Origin: Dyadobacter diqingensis
Lineage (GTDB): Bacteria > Bacteroidota > Bacteroidia > Cytophagales > Spirosomataceae
NCBI RefSeq assembly: GCF_024220585.1
Contig: NZ_JAMXKF010000006.1
Location: 69,725 to 133,724, forward strand
DNA: 64,000 bases
Direction: 5' to 3'
This document shows positions 8,797 to 16,200 of this stretch, piece after piece. Numbering within the stretch: position 1 is the first letter of the stretch; the number at the start of each line of letters is the position of its first letter. Both the position numbers and the translations under genes were made by a program. The notes beneath the pieces were generated by a model. That model was not told where the DNA came from. It worked only from the letters and a program-made list of their open reading frames with translations, and did no database searches.

Positions 8797-9414
8797 ATGT
8801 CTTTCTCAGAAAAAATCAAGAGTAGTCCCAAGCTTAAAAAGTTCATTCATTGGTTGTTAATCCCTACGAACCAGGCCCGTCCACGTCTTTGGGTCAAATT
8901 ATTCCTGAATCCTTTCTATCACAAAAAAGGAAAAGGGGTGATCATACGCCGCTGGGTGAGAATGGATGTAGTTCCGTTCAATCCTTTTTCAATCGGAAAC
9001 AACTCCGTGATCGAAGATTTCAGCACCGTTAATAATGGCGTGGGAGAAGTTCAGATTGGCGAAAATTCTCTGGTTGGACTGGGAAATGTTATTATCGGAC
9101 CGGTTAAAATTGGCAATAATGTTATTCTTGCCCAGCATATCGTGGCAAGCGGACTTAATCATAACTACACCGATATTCACCAGCCGATTCACAAACAAGG
9201 CGTTACGGTTGCCCCGATCGTTATCGAAGATGACTGCTGGATTGGAGCCAACGCTGTTATAACTGCCGGCGTTACCATCGGCAAACATTCCGTTGTTGCC
9301 GCGGGAGCTGTTGTGACCAAAAATATACCGCCCTATTCCGTTGCTGTTGGAAATCCGTCGCGTGTTATCAAAACCTATGACGAAGTGCAAAAAGAATGGA
9401 TTAAAACCTCTTGA
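8797..9414 (+). CDS. Hexapeptide-repeat (left-handed beta-helix) acyltransferase
   Basis: This 205-residue protein has many hexapeptide turns, including IGNNSVIEDF, IGENSLVGLGNVI, IGNNVILAQHI, IEDDCWIGANAVI and IGKHSVVAAGAVV. It ends with the typical VGNPSRVIKTYD. The fold is that of WcaF/maltose-O-acetyltransferase relatives, which acetylate sugars using acetyl-CoA. It is transcribed away from the polysaccharide operon and probably modifies the exopolysaccharide. The active-site His is probably in the GLNHNYTD segment. Confidence 0.85.
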   Translation: MSFSEKIKSSPKLKKFIHWLLIPTNQARPRLWVKLFLNPFYHKKGKGVIIRRWVRMDVVPFNPFSIGNNSVIEDFSTVNNGVGEVQIGENSLVGLGNVIIGPVKIGNNVILAQHIVASGLNHNYTDIHQPIHKQGVTVAPIVIEDDCWIGANAVITAGVTIGKHSVVAAGAVVTKNIPPYSVAVGNPSRVIKTYDEVQKEWIKTS

Positions 9415-9473
9415 CATAACTGCTTTTGTAAAGTTGATGTTATTCAATTTGACAGGTTCTTTTATACCGTTAG

Positions 9474-9501
9474 CCGTTCCGGTTTCAGCAGCCAGGAACG
9501 G
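9474..9501. terminator. Hairpin between convergent genes
   Basis: CCGTTCC (9474-9480) and GGAACGG (9495-9501) form a perfect 7-bp stem in the gap between the acyltransferase stop and the sugar-transferase stop. There is no clear T-tract, so it may be a weak or factor-assisted terminator. Confidence 0.4.
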
Positions 9502-9504
9502 TGA

Positions 9505-10725
9505 TCAAACATTTTCTGACTGAAACAATGCCGGAAACGTTTTCAGGATTATTTCCAGATCCATACGGAAGGAAAAGTTTTTAGCATAAGTGATGTCCAG
9601 CTCCGTGCGCTCTTCCTCAGACATATCCGATTTACCTTTACCACGTTTGGTAACCTGCCATAAGCCTGTAAGTCCGGCCGGGCCTGCAAAACGCAGAATG
9701 TTATGGTCCGTCGTCAGTTTTTCGGCTTCATAAAGAGGTAGTGGCCGGTTTCCCACCAACGACATATCTCCTTTCAGAATGTTGATCAGCTGTGGTAATT
9801 CGTCAAGACTCGTGTTGCGAAGAAAATTACCAACCCGCGTTATCCTTGGGTCATTTTGAAATTTCATGAACGCAGCTTTCTGCTCTTTTTGTGCCTGATG
9901 TACCTTTTCGCAAATTTCCTTGCCGTCTAAAAACAGACGTCGGTTGCAAAAACCGCCGCTTTGGCACTCCTCGCAGAGATTTGCCATTTCCGCTTTTACT
10001 TCGGCCTGGGGCGTTTTGGCGTTGTACATATTGAATGCAGCCATCTTCTTGATCATCTGGTCAGCATCCGTCCGCATGGTTCTGAACTTATAGAGGTCGA
10101 ATATCTTGTAGCCCGCTCCCACCCTTTTTGATTTATAGAAGACAGGTCCTTTCGAGTCAAAACGTATCAACAGCGCTACCAGAATAAAAACCGGCGACAA
10201 CAAGATCACCGCCGATCCCGTGAGTATCACATCGATCGCCCGTTTCCAGAAAGGCGTATGATTTTTTTCCGATTCAATCTTTTCAGAAGCTTTCCGGGCT
10301 ACGTACCATTGTCTTTTGGTAAAATAGTGAAGTCTTGTCAGCAGGTCACCATCTGCAAAATCCGTCGCATAAATGTCATCGGCTTTTTTTATCCTGGCAT
10401 TTTTCACCACCGCAGGATTAAGGCTATCCACCAGTACGATAAACGGGATATTTCCAAAACCGGCGTTATTTCGCACGGTATCGAGCAATTCCCAGGCGCC
10501 ACTCTTCACGTGCGCAAGAATTGCGTCTGCGGGGAAATAATCCTGCAAGGCTTTCAGAAGTTGTTCCTTGTCTTCAAAATATTCAATTTGCAAATAGCTT
10601 CCGTAGTTAGCAGAAAACCAAAGATACTGTTCGAAATCCTTGGTTAGGTAAGCAATTCGGTATTGCGCAGAAGGCGGCACCTTGGTATCTACGGTTACGC
10701 CCTCAGACTGATTTGTCCATTCCAT
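9505..10725 (-). CDS. Initiating sugar transferase with pseudo-receiver domain and four-Cys insert
   Basis: The C-terminal half of this 406-residue protein is a bacterial sugar transferase (PF02397). It has one membrane helix (about 163-188), then FYKSKRVG and DLYKFRTM (210-217), TSLDELPQL (305-313), and [10 protein letters not shown]. Such enzymes put the first sugar phosphate on undecaprenyl phosphate. Residues about 21-138 look like a response-regulator receiver fold that has lost the acidic pair, the phospho-acceptor Asp and the conserved Lys. A non-canonical insert in the catalytic domain holds C251, C254, C260 and C272, spaced like a metal site. It lies 20 bases downstream of a single-domain response regulator. 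Confidence 0.85.
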   Translation of the reverse strand: MEWTNQSEGVTVDTKVPPSAQYRIAYLTKDFEQYLWFSANYGSYLQIEYFEDKEQLLKALQDYFPADAILAHVKSGAWELLDTVRNNAGFGNIPFIVLVDSLNPAVVKNARIKKADDIYATDFADGDLLTRLHYFTKRQWYVARKASEKIESEKNHTPFWKRAIDVILTGSAVILLSPVFILVALLIRFDSKGPVFYKSKRVGAGYKIFDLYKFRTMRTDADQMIKKMAAFNMYNAKTPQAEVKAEMANLCEECQSGGFCNRRLFLDGKEICEKVHQAQKEQKAAFMKFQNDPRITRVGNFLRNTSLDELPQLINILKGDMSLVGNRPLPLYEAEKLTTDHNILRFAGPAGLTGLWQVTKRGKGKSDMSEEERTELDITYAKNFSFRMDLEIILKTFPALFQSENV

Positions 10726-10745
10726 CGTGCTTGCGGTTTACGGGA

Positions 10746-11135
10746 TCAGGAATATCTCTTGCTGCGTCTCAATATCGCATTGATTTTCGCATGCACTTCC
10801 ACTGGGTTGAAGGGCTTTACCATAAAATCGTCTGCACCTAAATTAAGACATTGTATACGCTCGCTGCTTTCGTCCGAGCCTGATAGTATAATGACAGGAA
10901 TATCTGCGAATAGATTACTGGCTCTGGTGATTTTAAGGAACTCCTTGCCATTGAGATTCGGCATCTGAAGGTCGGCAATGATCAGGTCGCATTCGTTTCC
11001 TTCTTCAAGCCATAACATTCCCTCTGCACCGTCATTCTTGACAAATACATTAAAGTCCTTTTTAAGAAAATGCTCAAGTATTTTACAAATACTTGGCTCA
11101 TCGTCCATTACCAATAGATTTTTTCGTGGGTTCAT
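10746..11135 (-). CDS. Single-domain response regulator (CheY-like)
   Basis: This 129-residue protein is a complete receiver domain with no output domain. D11/D12 form the acidic pocket, D55 (LIIAD) is the phospho-acceptor, S85 lies in VIILSGS, and K107 is in ADDFMVKPF. No histidine kinase is adjacent. It is in one operon with the sugar transferase, whose N-terminus is a degenerate receiver, so the two may interact and couple a phosphorelay to polysaccharide initiation. That coupling is inference from gene order and domain type. Confidence 0.9.
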   Translation of the reverse strand: MNPRKNLLVMDDEPSICKILEHFLKKDFNVFVKNDGAEGMLWLEEGNECDLIIADLQMPNLNGKEFLKITRASNLFADIPVIILSGSDESSERIQCLNLGADDFMVKPFNPVEVHAKINAILRRSKRYS

Positions 11136-11461
11136 ATGTTGAGTAAACTAAGATATACTGTGTTAAAATTTAAAAATGAGTGTATAGTCCTTAGCATGAC
11201 CTACAATAAATTTCCAACGCATTGTTTTACAACTTATCGCATAATTCACTGACGCGCAAACCCGGAAAAAATAAGAATAATTATATTCCCTAAATTTTCA
11301 TCCCAAGCCCGAACAACCTCATTCATCAATTGATTTGTAACAATATCTGGATTTTTACTGTCGAATAAGTTGTCAAGTAAAATTACGAACAATGTCTACA
11401 ATCACCAAAATATACAGATATTATTTTAAATTGTGGAGAAAAACCAGTTTTTTATGAAGCC
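11136..11461. other. Gene-free AT-rich stretch upstream of the response regulator
   Basis: No convincing reading frame is present in these 326 bases. I found no good TAnnTTTG element on the minus strand and no strong hairpin. It presumably contains the promoter of the response regulator / sugar transferase pair. Confidence 0.4.
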
Positions 11462-11947
11462 TTAGAGATTATTCTGGTTTAGCAAATAATATGCCCCATT
11501 GAGCACAGTAGCGAAGCTTACCCAAAGCAAATAAGGAATATTCATGTAAGAAGCGGCCGGCTTTAACTTATAGAAATACAATAACATAAGCACAATATTC
11601 AGCCATAGTAGAAATATTTCTATAAGCGCAAATCCCATGTTTTTGTAGTAGAAAAATAGGAAACTCCAGCAAAAATTCAATAGTAGCTGGATATAATAAA
11701 TTACCATGGCTTTTGTCCGGGTACTGCTTGCGGGAAGTCGCCAGATCAGGAAAATCGACAATCCCATCAGGATGTATAAAGTCGTCCAAACCGGGCCGAA
11801 AACCCAGTTTGGAGGATTAAATGATGGCTGATTTAATGTGGCGTACCAGCCAGGAATTGCTTTGGAAGTGAAAAATCCGGCAATAGCCCCAACAGCCAAA
11901 GGCGGAACGATACAAATTGTAAATTTTAAGACCGAGTTACTATTCAT
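11462..11947 (-). CDS. tspO: TspO/MBR family tryptophan-rich membrane protein
   Basis: The product of about 161 residues has five hydrophobic helices and the family marks WYATLNQPSFNPPNWVFGPVWTTLYILMG and a later CWSFLFF. TspO proteins bind tetrapyrroles or sterols in the membrane and are tied to stress and light responses. The frame extends upstream to an ATG at 11989, but the extra 14 residues are hydrophilic and unlike the family, so I take the ATG at 11947. It follows the DUF4202 gene on the same strand and may be co-transcribed with it. Confidence 0.85.
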   Translation of the reverse strand: MNSNSVLKFTICIVPPLAVGAIAGFFTSKAIPGWYATLNQPSFNPPNWVFGPVWTTLYILMGLSIFLIWRLPASSTRTKAMVIYYIQLLLNFCWSFLFFYYKNMGFALIEIFLLWLNIVLMLLYFYKLKPAASYMNIPYLLWVSFATVLNGAYYLLNQNNL

Positions 11948-11995
11948 TTTAAAGGGCGATTGAGAAAATGGCTTTGCTTTCCGGTCCATCCAAAA

Positions 11996-12583
11996 TCAGG
12001 AATCCGGGTTCAGCGCTTTCTGCAATAATTCCGTGCCAGCTTCGCTGTATTGCATCGCCAGGGCTGCGTTCTGGCCCGGATCGCTCATTTTCCCCCAGGT
12101 TTTACGAAGGATATCAATCATTTTTTCTTCGCTCAGCTTTTCGATCAGGTCATCGAACTGGAATTCCAGAAAAACCAGGCAGAGCGCATTTTCTATGGTT
12201 TGCACATCTTCATCCAGCTTGATGCGCTGTTTAAGGATAATCTCCCTTACTCTCTTGATTTCTGTTTCATCATAACCCACTTCGGCAAGTATTTCGGCTG
12301 CTTTCTGGGCATGGAATTTCCCCAGATCGCTGCGCCATTTGAGATACCCCACACGTCCGTCCGGATATGATTTTCGGGCAATCTCCCACCTGCCGATATG
12401 CTGGCTTCTTGAAGCCAGCAAGAGACTTTCAGGCGCATGCGGTTCCAGTTTTTTAACCCAGTCGTGCAGCTTTAAGGCGTAGAAATATTCAGAGGGATAT
12501 TCTTTCCCCTCCCAGACAATTTTCTCAGGTGACTGTTGATTGTAGGCATCAAAAAGGGAAAATGCCTGGTCTAATTTGCTCAT
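11996..12583 (-). CDS. DUF4202 family protein
   Basis: From the ATG at 12583 the product is 195 residues starting MSKLDQAFSLFDAYN. It carries RSQHIGRWEIARKSYP and YLKWRSDLGKFHAQKAAEIL, which match my memory of the DUF4202 family. The conserved His residues and acidic helices suggest an HD-like metal site, but no activity is established. The frame runs 65 codons further upstream; that part overlaps the end of the neighbouring gene and looks non-coding. It precedes tspO on the same strand. Confidence 0.75.
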   Translation of the reverse strand: MSKLDQAFSLFDAYNQQSPEKIVWEGKEYPSEYFYALKLHDWVKKLEPHAPESLLLASRSQHIGRWEIARKSYPDGRVGYLKWRSDLGKFHAQKAAEILAEVGYDETEIKRVREIILKQRIKLDEDVQTIENALCLVFLEFQFDDLIEKLSEEKMIDILRKTWGKMSDPGQNAALAMQYSEAGTELLQKALNPDS

Positions 12584-12737
12584 GGTGGATTTGTATTCTG
12601 TTTTACAATAATGCAAATAAAGAATAAATCCGCTAGTATTTTTTGATTTTGGAATGCATATCAACCAAAACAATACAGGTCTACCACCGGAGACAAAATC
12701 CCGGACGATAAACCTGCATCCTTCATGCTGACGATTC

Positions 12738-13373
12738 TTACAAATGCTGCAAATGCGTAGGCAAGGGGATATTTTCACTTCGCGGATCAGCGATCGGTGT
12801 CAATCTCTTATTGGACAGCGGGATAAGCCCGGACCAAATCGGCAGTTCAAGATCTTCTTCCTCATCCAGCGGCATCCCGGAACGCATTTTGGCCGAGGCT
12901 TGATCAAGGCTGAACGCCAGCGCGGTCGTTTTTTTTACCTCATTATTTTTAACGGGACGAAGATATTCCCAGCTATCCGGTACTATTTTATTGGTAAGCC
13001 ATTCGAATGACTCGATCTTTTTATCGATGTCCTCAATGATCTCAGCTTTCGAAAAAATAACGACCGACCGGTAATTGACGGAATGACTAAATGCTGATTT
13101 TGCAACGACCAGGTCATCGACCAGCATCACGGTGATACAAACCGGAATCCCTTTTTCAATTTGTCGGATAAAATGACTCCCGACAGAACCGTGGATGTAT
13201 ATTTTGTCTTCATACCGGACGAATGAGGTTGGAATAGAAAACGGCTGATTATCGACCGAATAACTGATCGTACAAAAAAGAGCTTCGTCCAGGATCGGAT
13301 AGATCGATTCGGCATCGAAGTGCGCGCGTTTCGCAGAGCGGCTTGGAATAAGATGTGGAAGTGCTGTTGCCAT
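12738..13373 (-). CDS. Pyridoxamine 5'-phosphate oxidase-like FMN-binding protein
   Basis: This 211-residue protein has the split-barrel flavin fold of the PNPOx/NimA group. Marks are LDEALFCTISYSVDNQPFSIP near residue 30, IYIHGSVGSHFIRQI, and VVIFSKAEIIED. Such proteins bind FMN or F420 and often act as small-molecule reductases. It is transcribed divergently from a MocR-type regulator over an 80-base region containing repeated TCCAAT boxes. This arrangement is common for MocR targets and suggests regulation by a PLP-related signal. Confidence 0.85.
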   Translation of the reverse strand: MATALPHLIPSRSAKRAHFDAESIYPILDEALFCTISYSVDNQPFSIPTSFVRYEDKIYIHGSVGSHFIRQIEKGIPVCITVMLVDDLVVAKSAFSHSVNYRSVVIFSKAEIIEDIDKKIESFEWLTNKIVPDSWEYLRPVKNNEVKKTTALAFSLDQASAKMRSGMPLDEEEDLELPIWSGLIPLSNKRLTPIADPRSENIPLPTHLQHL

Positions 13374-13403
13374 AGATTTGTTTTTTTACAAAATTGTTTC
13401 TTT

Positions 13404-13450
13404 ATTGGACTGGCACAATCATCCAATTTTAACAAAATCAGTAGTCCAAT
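13404..13450. promoter_or_regulatory. Candidate MocR operator: repeated ATTGGA/TCCAAT boxes
   Basis: ATTGGACT (13404-13411) and AGTCCAAT (13443-13450) are a perfect inverted pair. A third box TCCAAT lies at 13422-13427, giving a direct repeat of TCCAAT 23 bases apart. The site sits in the divergent promoter region between the flavoprotein and the MocR gene. MocR/PdxR proteins are known to bind repeated half-sites in such places. Confidence 0.55.
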
Positions 13451-13453
13451 CAC

Positions 13454-14932
13454 ATGCAACCGCTCTCATCCCTATTGCGCATTGACAAATCCGATCGTCA
13501 GCCTGTCTATCTGCAAATCGCCAATCAGTTGACGGACCTGATCAGGACAGGAATTATGCAGTCGGGATACCAGCTGCTGAGCAGCCGGCAACTTGCCGAA
13601 GCCATGGACATTCACCGAAAAACCGTCGTACGTGCTTACGACGAGCTTTTGGCGCAAGGCTGGCTGGAAAGCCGCGCGGGCAGCGGCACCTATGTAGCCA
13701 CACATTTTCCGGAAATAAAACCGCAGCCGATCAGCAACGGCGGAAAAGAAATACCCAATACGAAAAAAATCGCCGGTTTTTCCTTTGAAGATAAACCCTA
13801 TCTGCGCCGTGCGGTGTTAAAGAGCATGACTTCGCTTCGGCTCGACGATGGCTTTCCCGATCCGCGCCTGGCACCTCTCGAAGAACTTTCAAGAGCTTAC
13901 CGGACGCAGTTGCTGACAGGAAATTCTTATGTAAAACTTGGCTACGGCGATACATTCGGTGCGCAATGGCTCCGCCAGGAATTATCGGCATACCTTAATG
14001 AAACGCGCGCGTTGAAAACTTTGCCGGAAAATGTGCTGATAACACGCGGCACGGTGATGGGCCTTCATCTGGCGTGCACCGGTCTGCTCAAAAAAGGGGA
14101 CAATGTGGCTTTGGGCGAGCTTAGCTGGTCAAGTGCGCGTATGAATTTTATCCAGGCCGGTGCAAACATTTTTGATATACCCTCCGACGAATATGGAATC
14201 AAGGTGGATGCCATCGAAGCCATATGCCAAAAACAGCCGCTGCGTTTGCTGTATGTAACGTCGCACCACCACTACCCTACCACCGTGGCTTTACGTGCCG
14301 ACCGGAGATTGCAACTGCTTGCACTTTCGGAAAAATATGGATTCATTATTTTTGAAGACGACTATGACTACGATTTTCACTACCTGAGTAAACCGCTGCT
14401 CCCGCTAGCCGGCGCTGACCGGGCCGGGATGTTGCTCTATTGTGGTTCCTTTACGAAAACAATTTCCCCTGCTTTCCGGGTGGGTTATCTGGTCGGATCC
14501 GAGAATGTGATCAACCATCTCGCGCAAATACGCAGAATTATTGATCGACAGGGTGACAATATGCTTGAAAACGCCATGGCGGAGCTTTTGCAAAATGGTA
14601 TTATTCAGCGGCATTTACGAAAGTCGTTACGAACGTATCGGCAGCGCCGCGATTTTTTTTGTGACCTGTTAAAATCAGAATTAGGTAATTATCTGGATTT
14701 TCAGATTCCTGATGGCGGCATGGCCGTCTGGACACGTTTCGATCCAAAAATTGATCTTGGCACTCTTTCGCAAAAAGCACATCAAAAAGATTTGTACTTT
14801 TCCGATGGTGCCGATAGCAACACCCTGTCGCCGAAACTCAACAGCACGAGACTCGGGTTCGCTTCGTCGACGCAGGACGAGCTTGAACAAAGCGTTGGCA
14901 TTATCAAAAAATTGTTGGAACAAAGTAGCTAA
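13454..14932 (+). CDS. MocR/PdxR-type transcriptional regulator (GntR HTH plus aminotransferase fold)
   Basis: This 492-residue protein has an N-terminal winged helix (about 12-82, with LLSSRQLAEAMDIHRKTVVR). A linker precedes a fold-type I aminotransferase domain. EDDYDYDFHY (301-310) and GSFTKTISPAFRVGYL are the PLP-site motifs, with K335 the likely Schiff-base lysine. MocR proteins sense PLP or amino compounds and control vitamin B6, GABA or related genes. The divergent flavin-binding gene is the probable target. The start ATG is three bases after the last TCCAAT box, so autoregulation is likely. Confidence 0.9.
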   Translation: MQPLSSLLRIDKSDRQPVYLQIANQLTDLIRTGIMQSGYQLLSSRQLAEAMDIHRKTVVRAYDELLAQGWLESRAGSGTYVATHFPEIKPQPISNGGKEIPNTKKIAGFSFEDKPYLRRAVLKSMTSLRLDDGFPDPRLAPLEELSRAYRTQLLTGNSYVKLGYGDTFGAQWLRQELSAYLNETRALKTLPENVLITRGTVMGLHLACTGLLKKGDNVALGELSWSSARMNFIQAGANIFDIPSDEYGIKVDAIEAICQKQPLRLLYVTSHHHYPTTVALRADRRLQLLALSEKYGFIIFEDDYDYDFHYLSKPLLPLAGADRAGMLLYCGSFTKTISPAFRVGYLVGSENVINHLAQIRRIIDRQGDNMLENAMAELLQNGIIQRHLRKSLRTYRQRRDFFCDLLKSELGNYLDFQIPDGGMAVWTRFDPKIDLGTLSQKAHQKDLYFSDGADSNTLSPKLNSTRLGFASSTQDELEQSVGIIKKLLEQSS

Positions 14933-14939
14933 AACAATC

Positions 14940-16079
14940 TCAATATTTCAGCATCAGGTTTAATAACTTCCTGTCCAGTTTATGCCCGTGAAAATCTTCA
15001 TAAGCTACATCACTTCTCCGGGAATCCAGTACGCCAAAATCTCCGGCAAACTCCCATAGCGAAAAGCCAATGCCGTTGGAGGATAAAATATCCAGCACGT
15101 CGCCGAACCAGGCTATAAACACGTCATGCGGTGTTTTGTTCCAGCAGCCGCATTCCCCGCAATGCACACCCACGCCCTGCCCGACCAGATCGATCCAGGG
15201 TTTATAATATTTTTCGAGCATGGCGCGGCTTAAATATTGCTCGCCCACCTGTCCCGGCCATTTTGGCTCTGGCAAATGTTCCGGATCTTTATTGGCCCAG
15301 GGCGCTTTGTAATGCGAAATAATGCCCGGATGATAACCACGACAGCTTTGCCCGATATCGAGATCTGTAATTTCAGGAATGACACTGGAACCTACATCAT
15401 TGCCGTCTGCAATAATCAAATGATTTGCATTTTCCCTGCGAATCGCCTGCGAAGCCGCGACGGCCAGTTTCCTGTACACATCACCCGGAACAGAGCTACG
15501 TTTGGAAAGCTGGTCGTTCATGTCCGCCCGCAAACTGGGCTCATTGAGCAAGTCAAAACTGATCAGCTTAGACGAAACATTTTTATACCTTTTTGCCCAC
15601 ATATTCCAGTGAAAACAAAATGCATCCAGCGCCTCCTGATCGGTCCATAAGTTGTAGGGTTCATTGAAACCCGCATTCACACAATATCCCGGCGCCCGAT
15701 GCAAATTAAGGCTTACATGCATTTTATACTTATGTGCAATTTCCACCAGCCGATCGATTCGGTCAACCGCCGCTTCATCGATCTGATAAACCTCTTTCGG
15801 AGTTATATTTTTGCTCCGGTCAAATTTCAGGTATGAGGGATAAGCCATGGGCAGCCTGATAAAGTCGAAACCCCAGTCACTCATCCATTTAATTTGTTCC
15901 TCCTCAGTTTTCTTTCTCGCTGACGCCGGATCCGGAGAAAAGAAATCCAGAAGGTTAAACCCTTTCCACTTTGGCAGCTTGTTTTTTACCGCCGGTGCTT
16001 TCAGGTCAAAAATTTCCGGGCTCGTCAAACCGACGGAGGCCAACATTCCCGTGCTTTTGATAAAGGTTCTTCTGTGCAT
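14940..16079 (-). CDS. Glycoside hydrolase family 5 protein (cellulase-like)
   Basis: This 379-residue protein has a twin-arginine-like leader (MHRRTFIKSTGMLASVG) and a (beta/alpha)8 GH5 domain. FIRLPMAYP and NLHRAPGYC are early strand motifs. LLNEPS places the acid/base at E180, and HCGECGCW gives the nucleophile at E309. Family members cleave beta-glucans, mannans or glucosylceramides; the substrate here is open. The stop codons of this gene and the MocR gene converge within about 10 bases. It probably acts outside the cytoplasm on plant or microbial glycan. Confidence 0.85.
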   Translation of the reverse strand: MHRRTFIKSTGMLASVGLTSPEIFDLKAPAVKNKLPKWKGFNLLDFFSPDPASARKKTEEEQIKWMSDWGFDFIRLPMAYPSYLKFDRSKNITPKEVYQIDEAAVDRIDRLVEIAHKYKMHVSLNLHRAPGYCVNAGFNEPYNLWTDQEALDAFCFHWNMWAKRYKNVSSKLISFDLLNEPSLRADMNDQLSKRSSVPGDVYRKLAVAASQAIRRENANHLIIADGNDVGSSVIPEITDLDIGQSCRGYHPGIISHYKAPWANKDPEHLPEPKWPGQVGEQYLSRAMLEKYYKPWIDLVGQGVGVHCGECGCWNKTPHDVFIAWFGDVLDILSSNGIGFSLWEFAGDFGVLDSRRSDVAYEDFHGHKLDRKLLNLMLKY

Positions 16080-16134
16080 AAGGATCAGTTCTGAATCCTT
16101 ATTAAAACATCCATTTTCAGAATTTTACTCTTGA

Positions 16135-16182
16135 ACAAATAAAAACCACAAGACCGGCCCGTTTTCGACCGATCTTGTGGTT
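16135..16182 (-). terminator. Terminator of the M56 peptidase gene
   Basis: AACCACAAGA (16144-16153) pairs perfectly with TCTTGTGGTT (16173-16182), with an inner CGG/CCG extension. Read on the minus strand the stem is followed by a T-rich run, 19 bases after the M56 stop. Confidence 0.75.
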
Positions 16183-16200
16183 ATGCGCATTGGATAAATA

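Noticed and set aside
12584-12778. N-terminal extension of the DUF4202 frame with a Cys-rich stretch (CLRICSICKNRQHEGC)
   Set aside because: It overlaps the end of the flavoprotein gene in another frame, and the family's usual N-terminus begins at the ATG at 12583.
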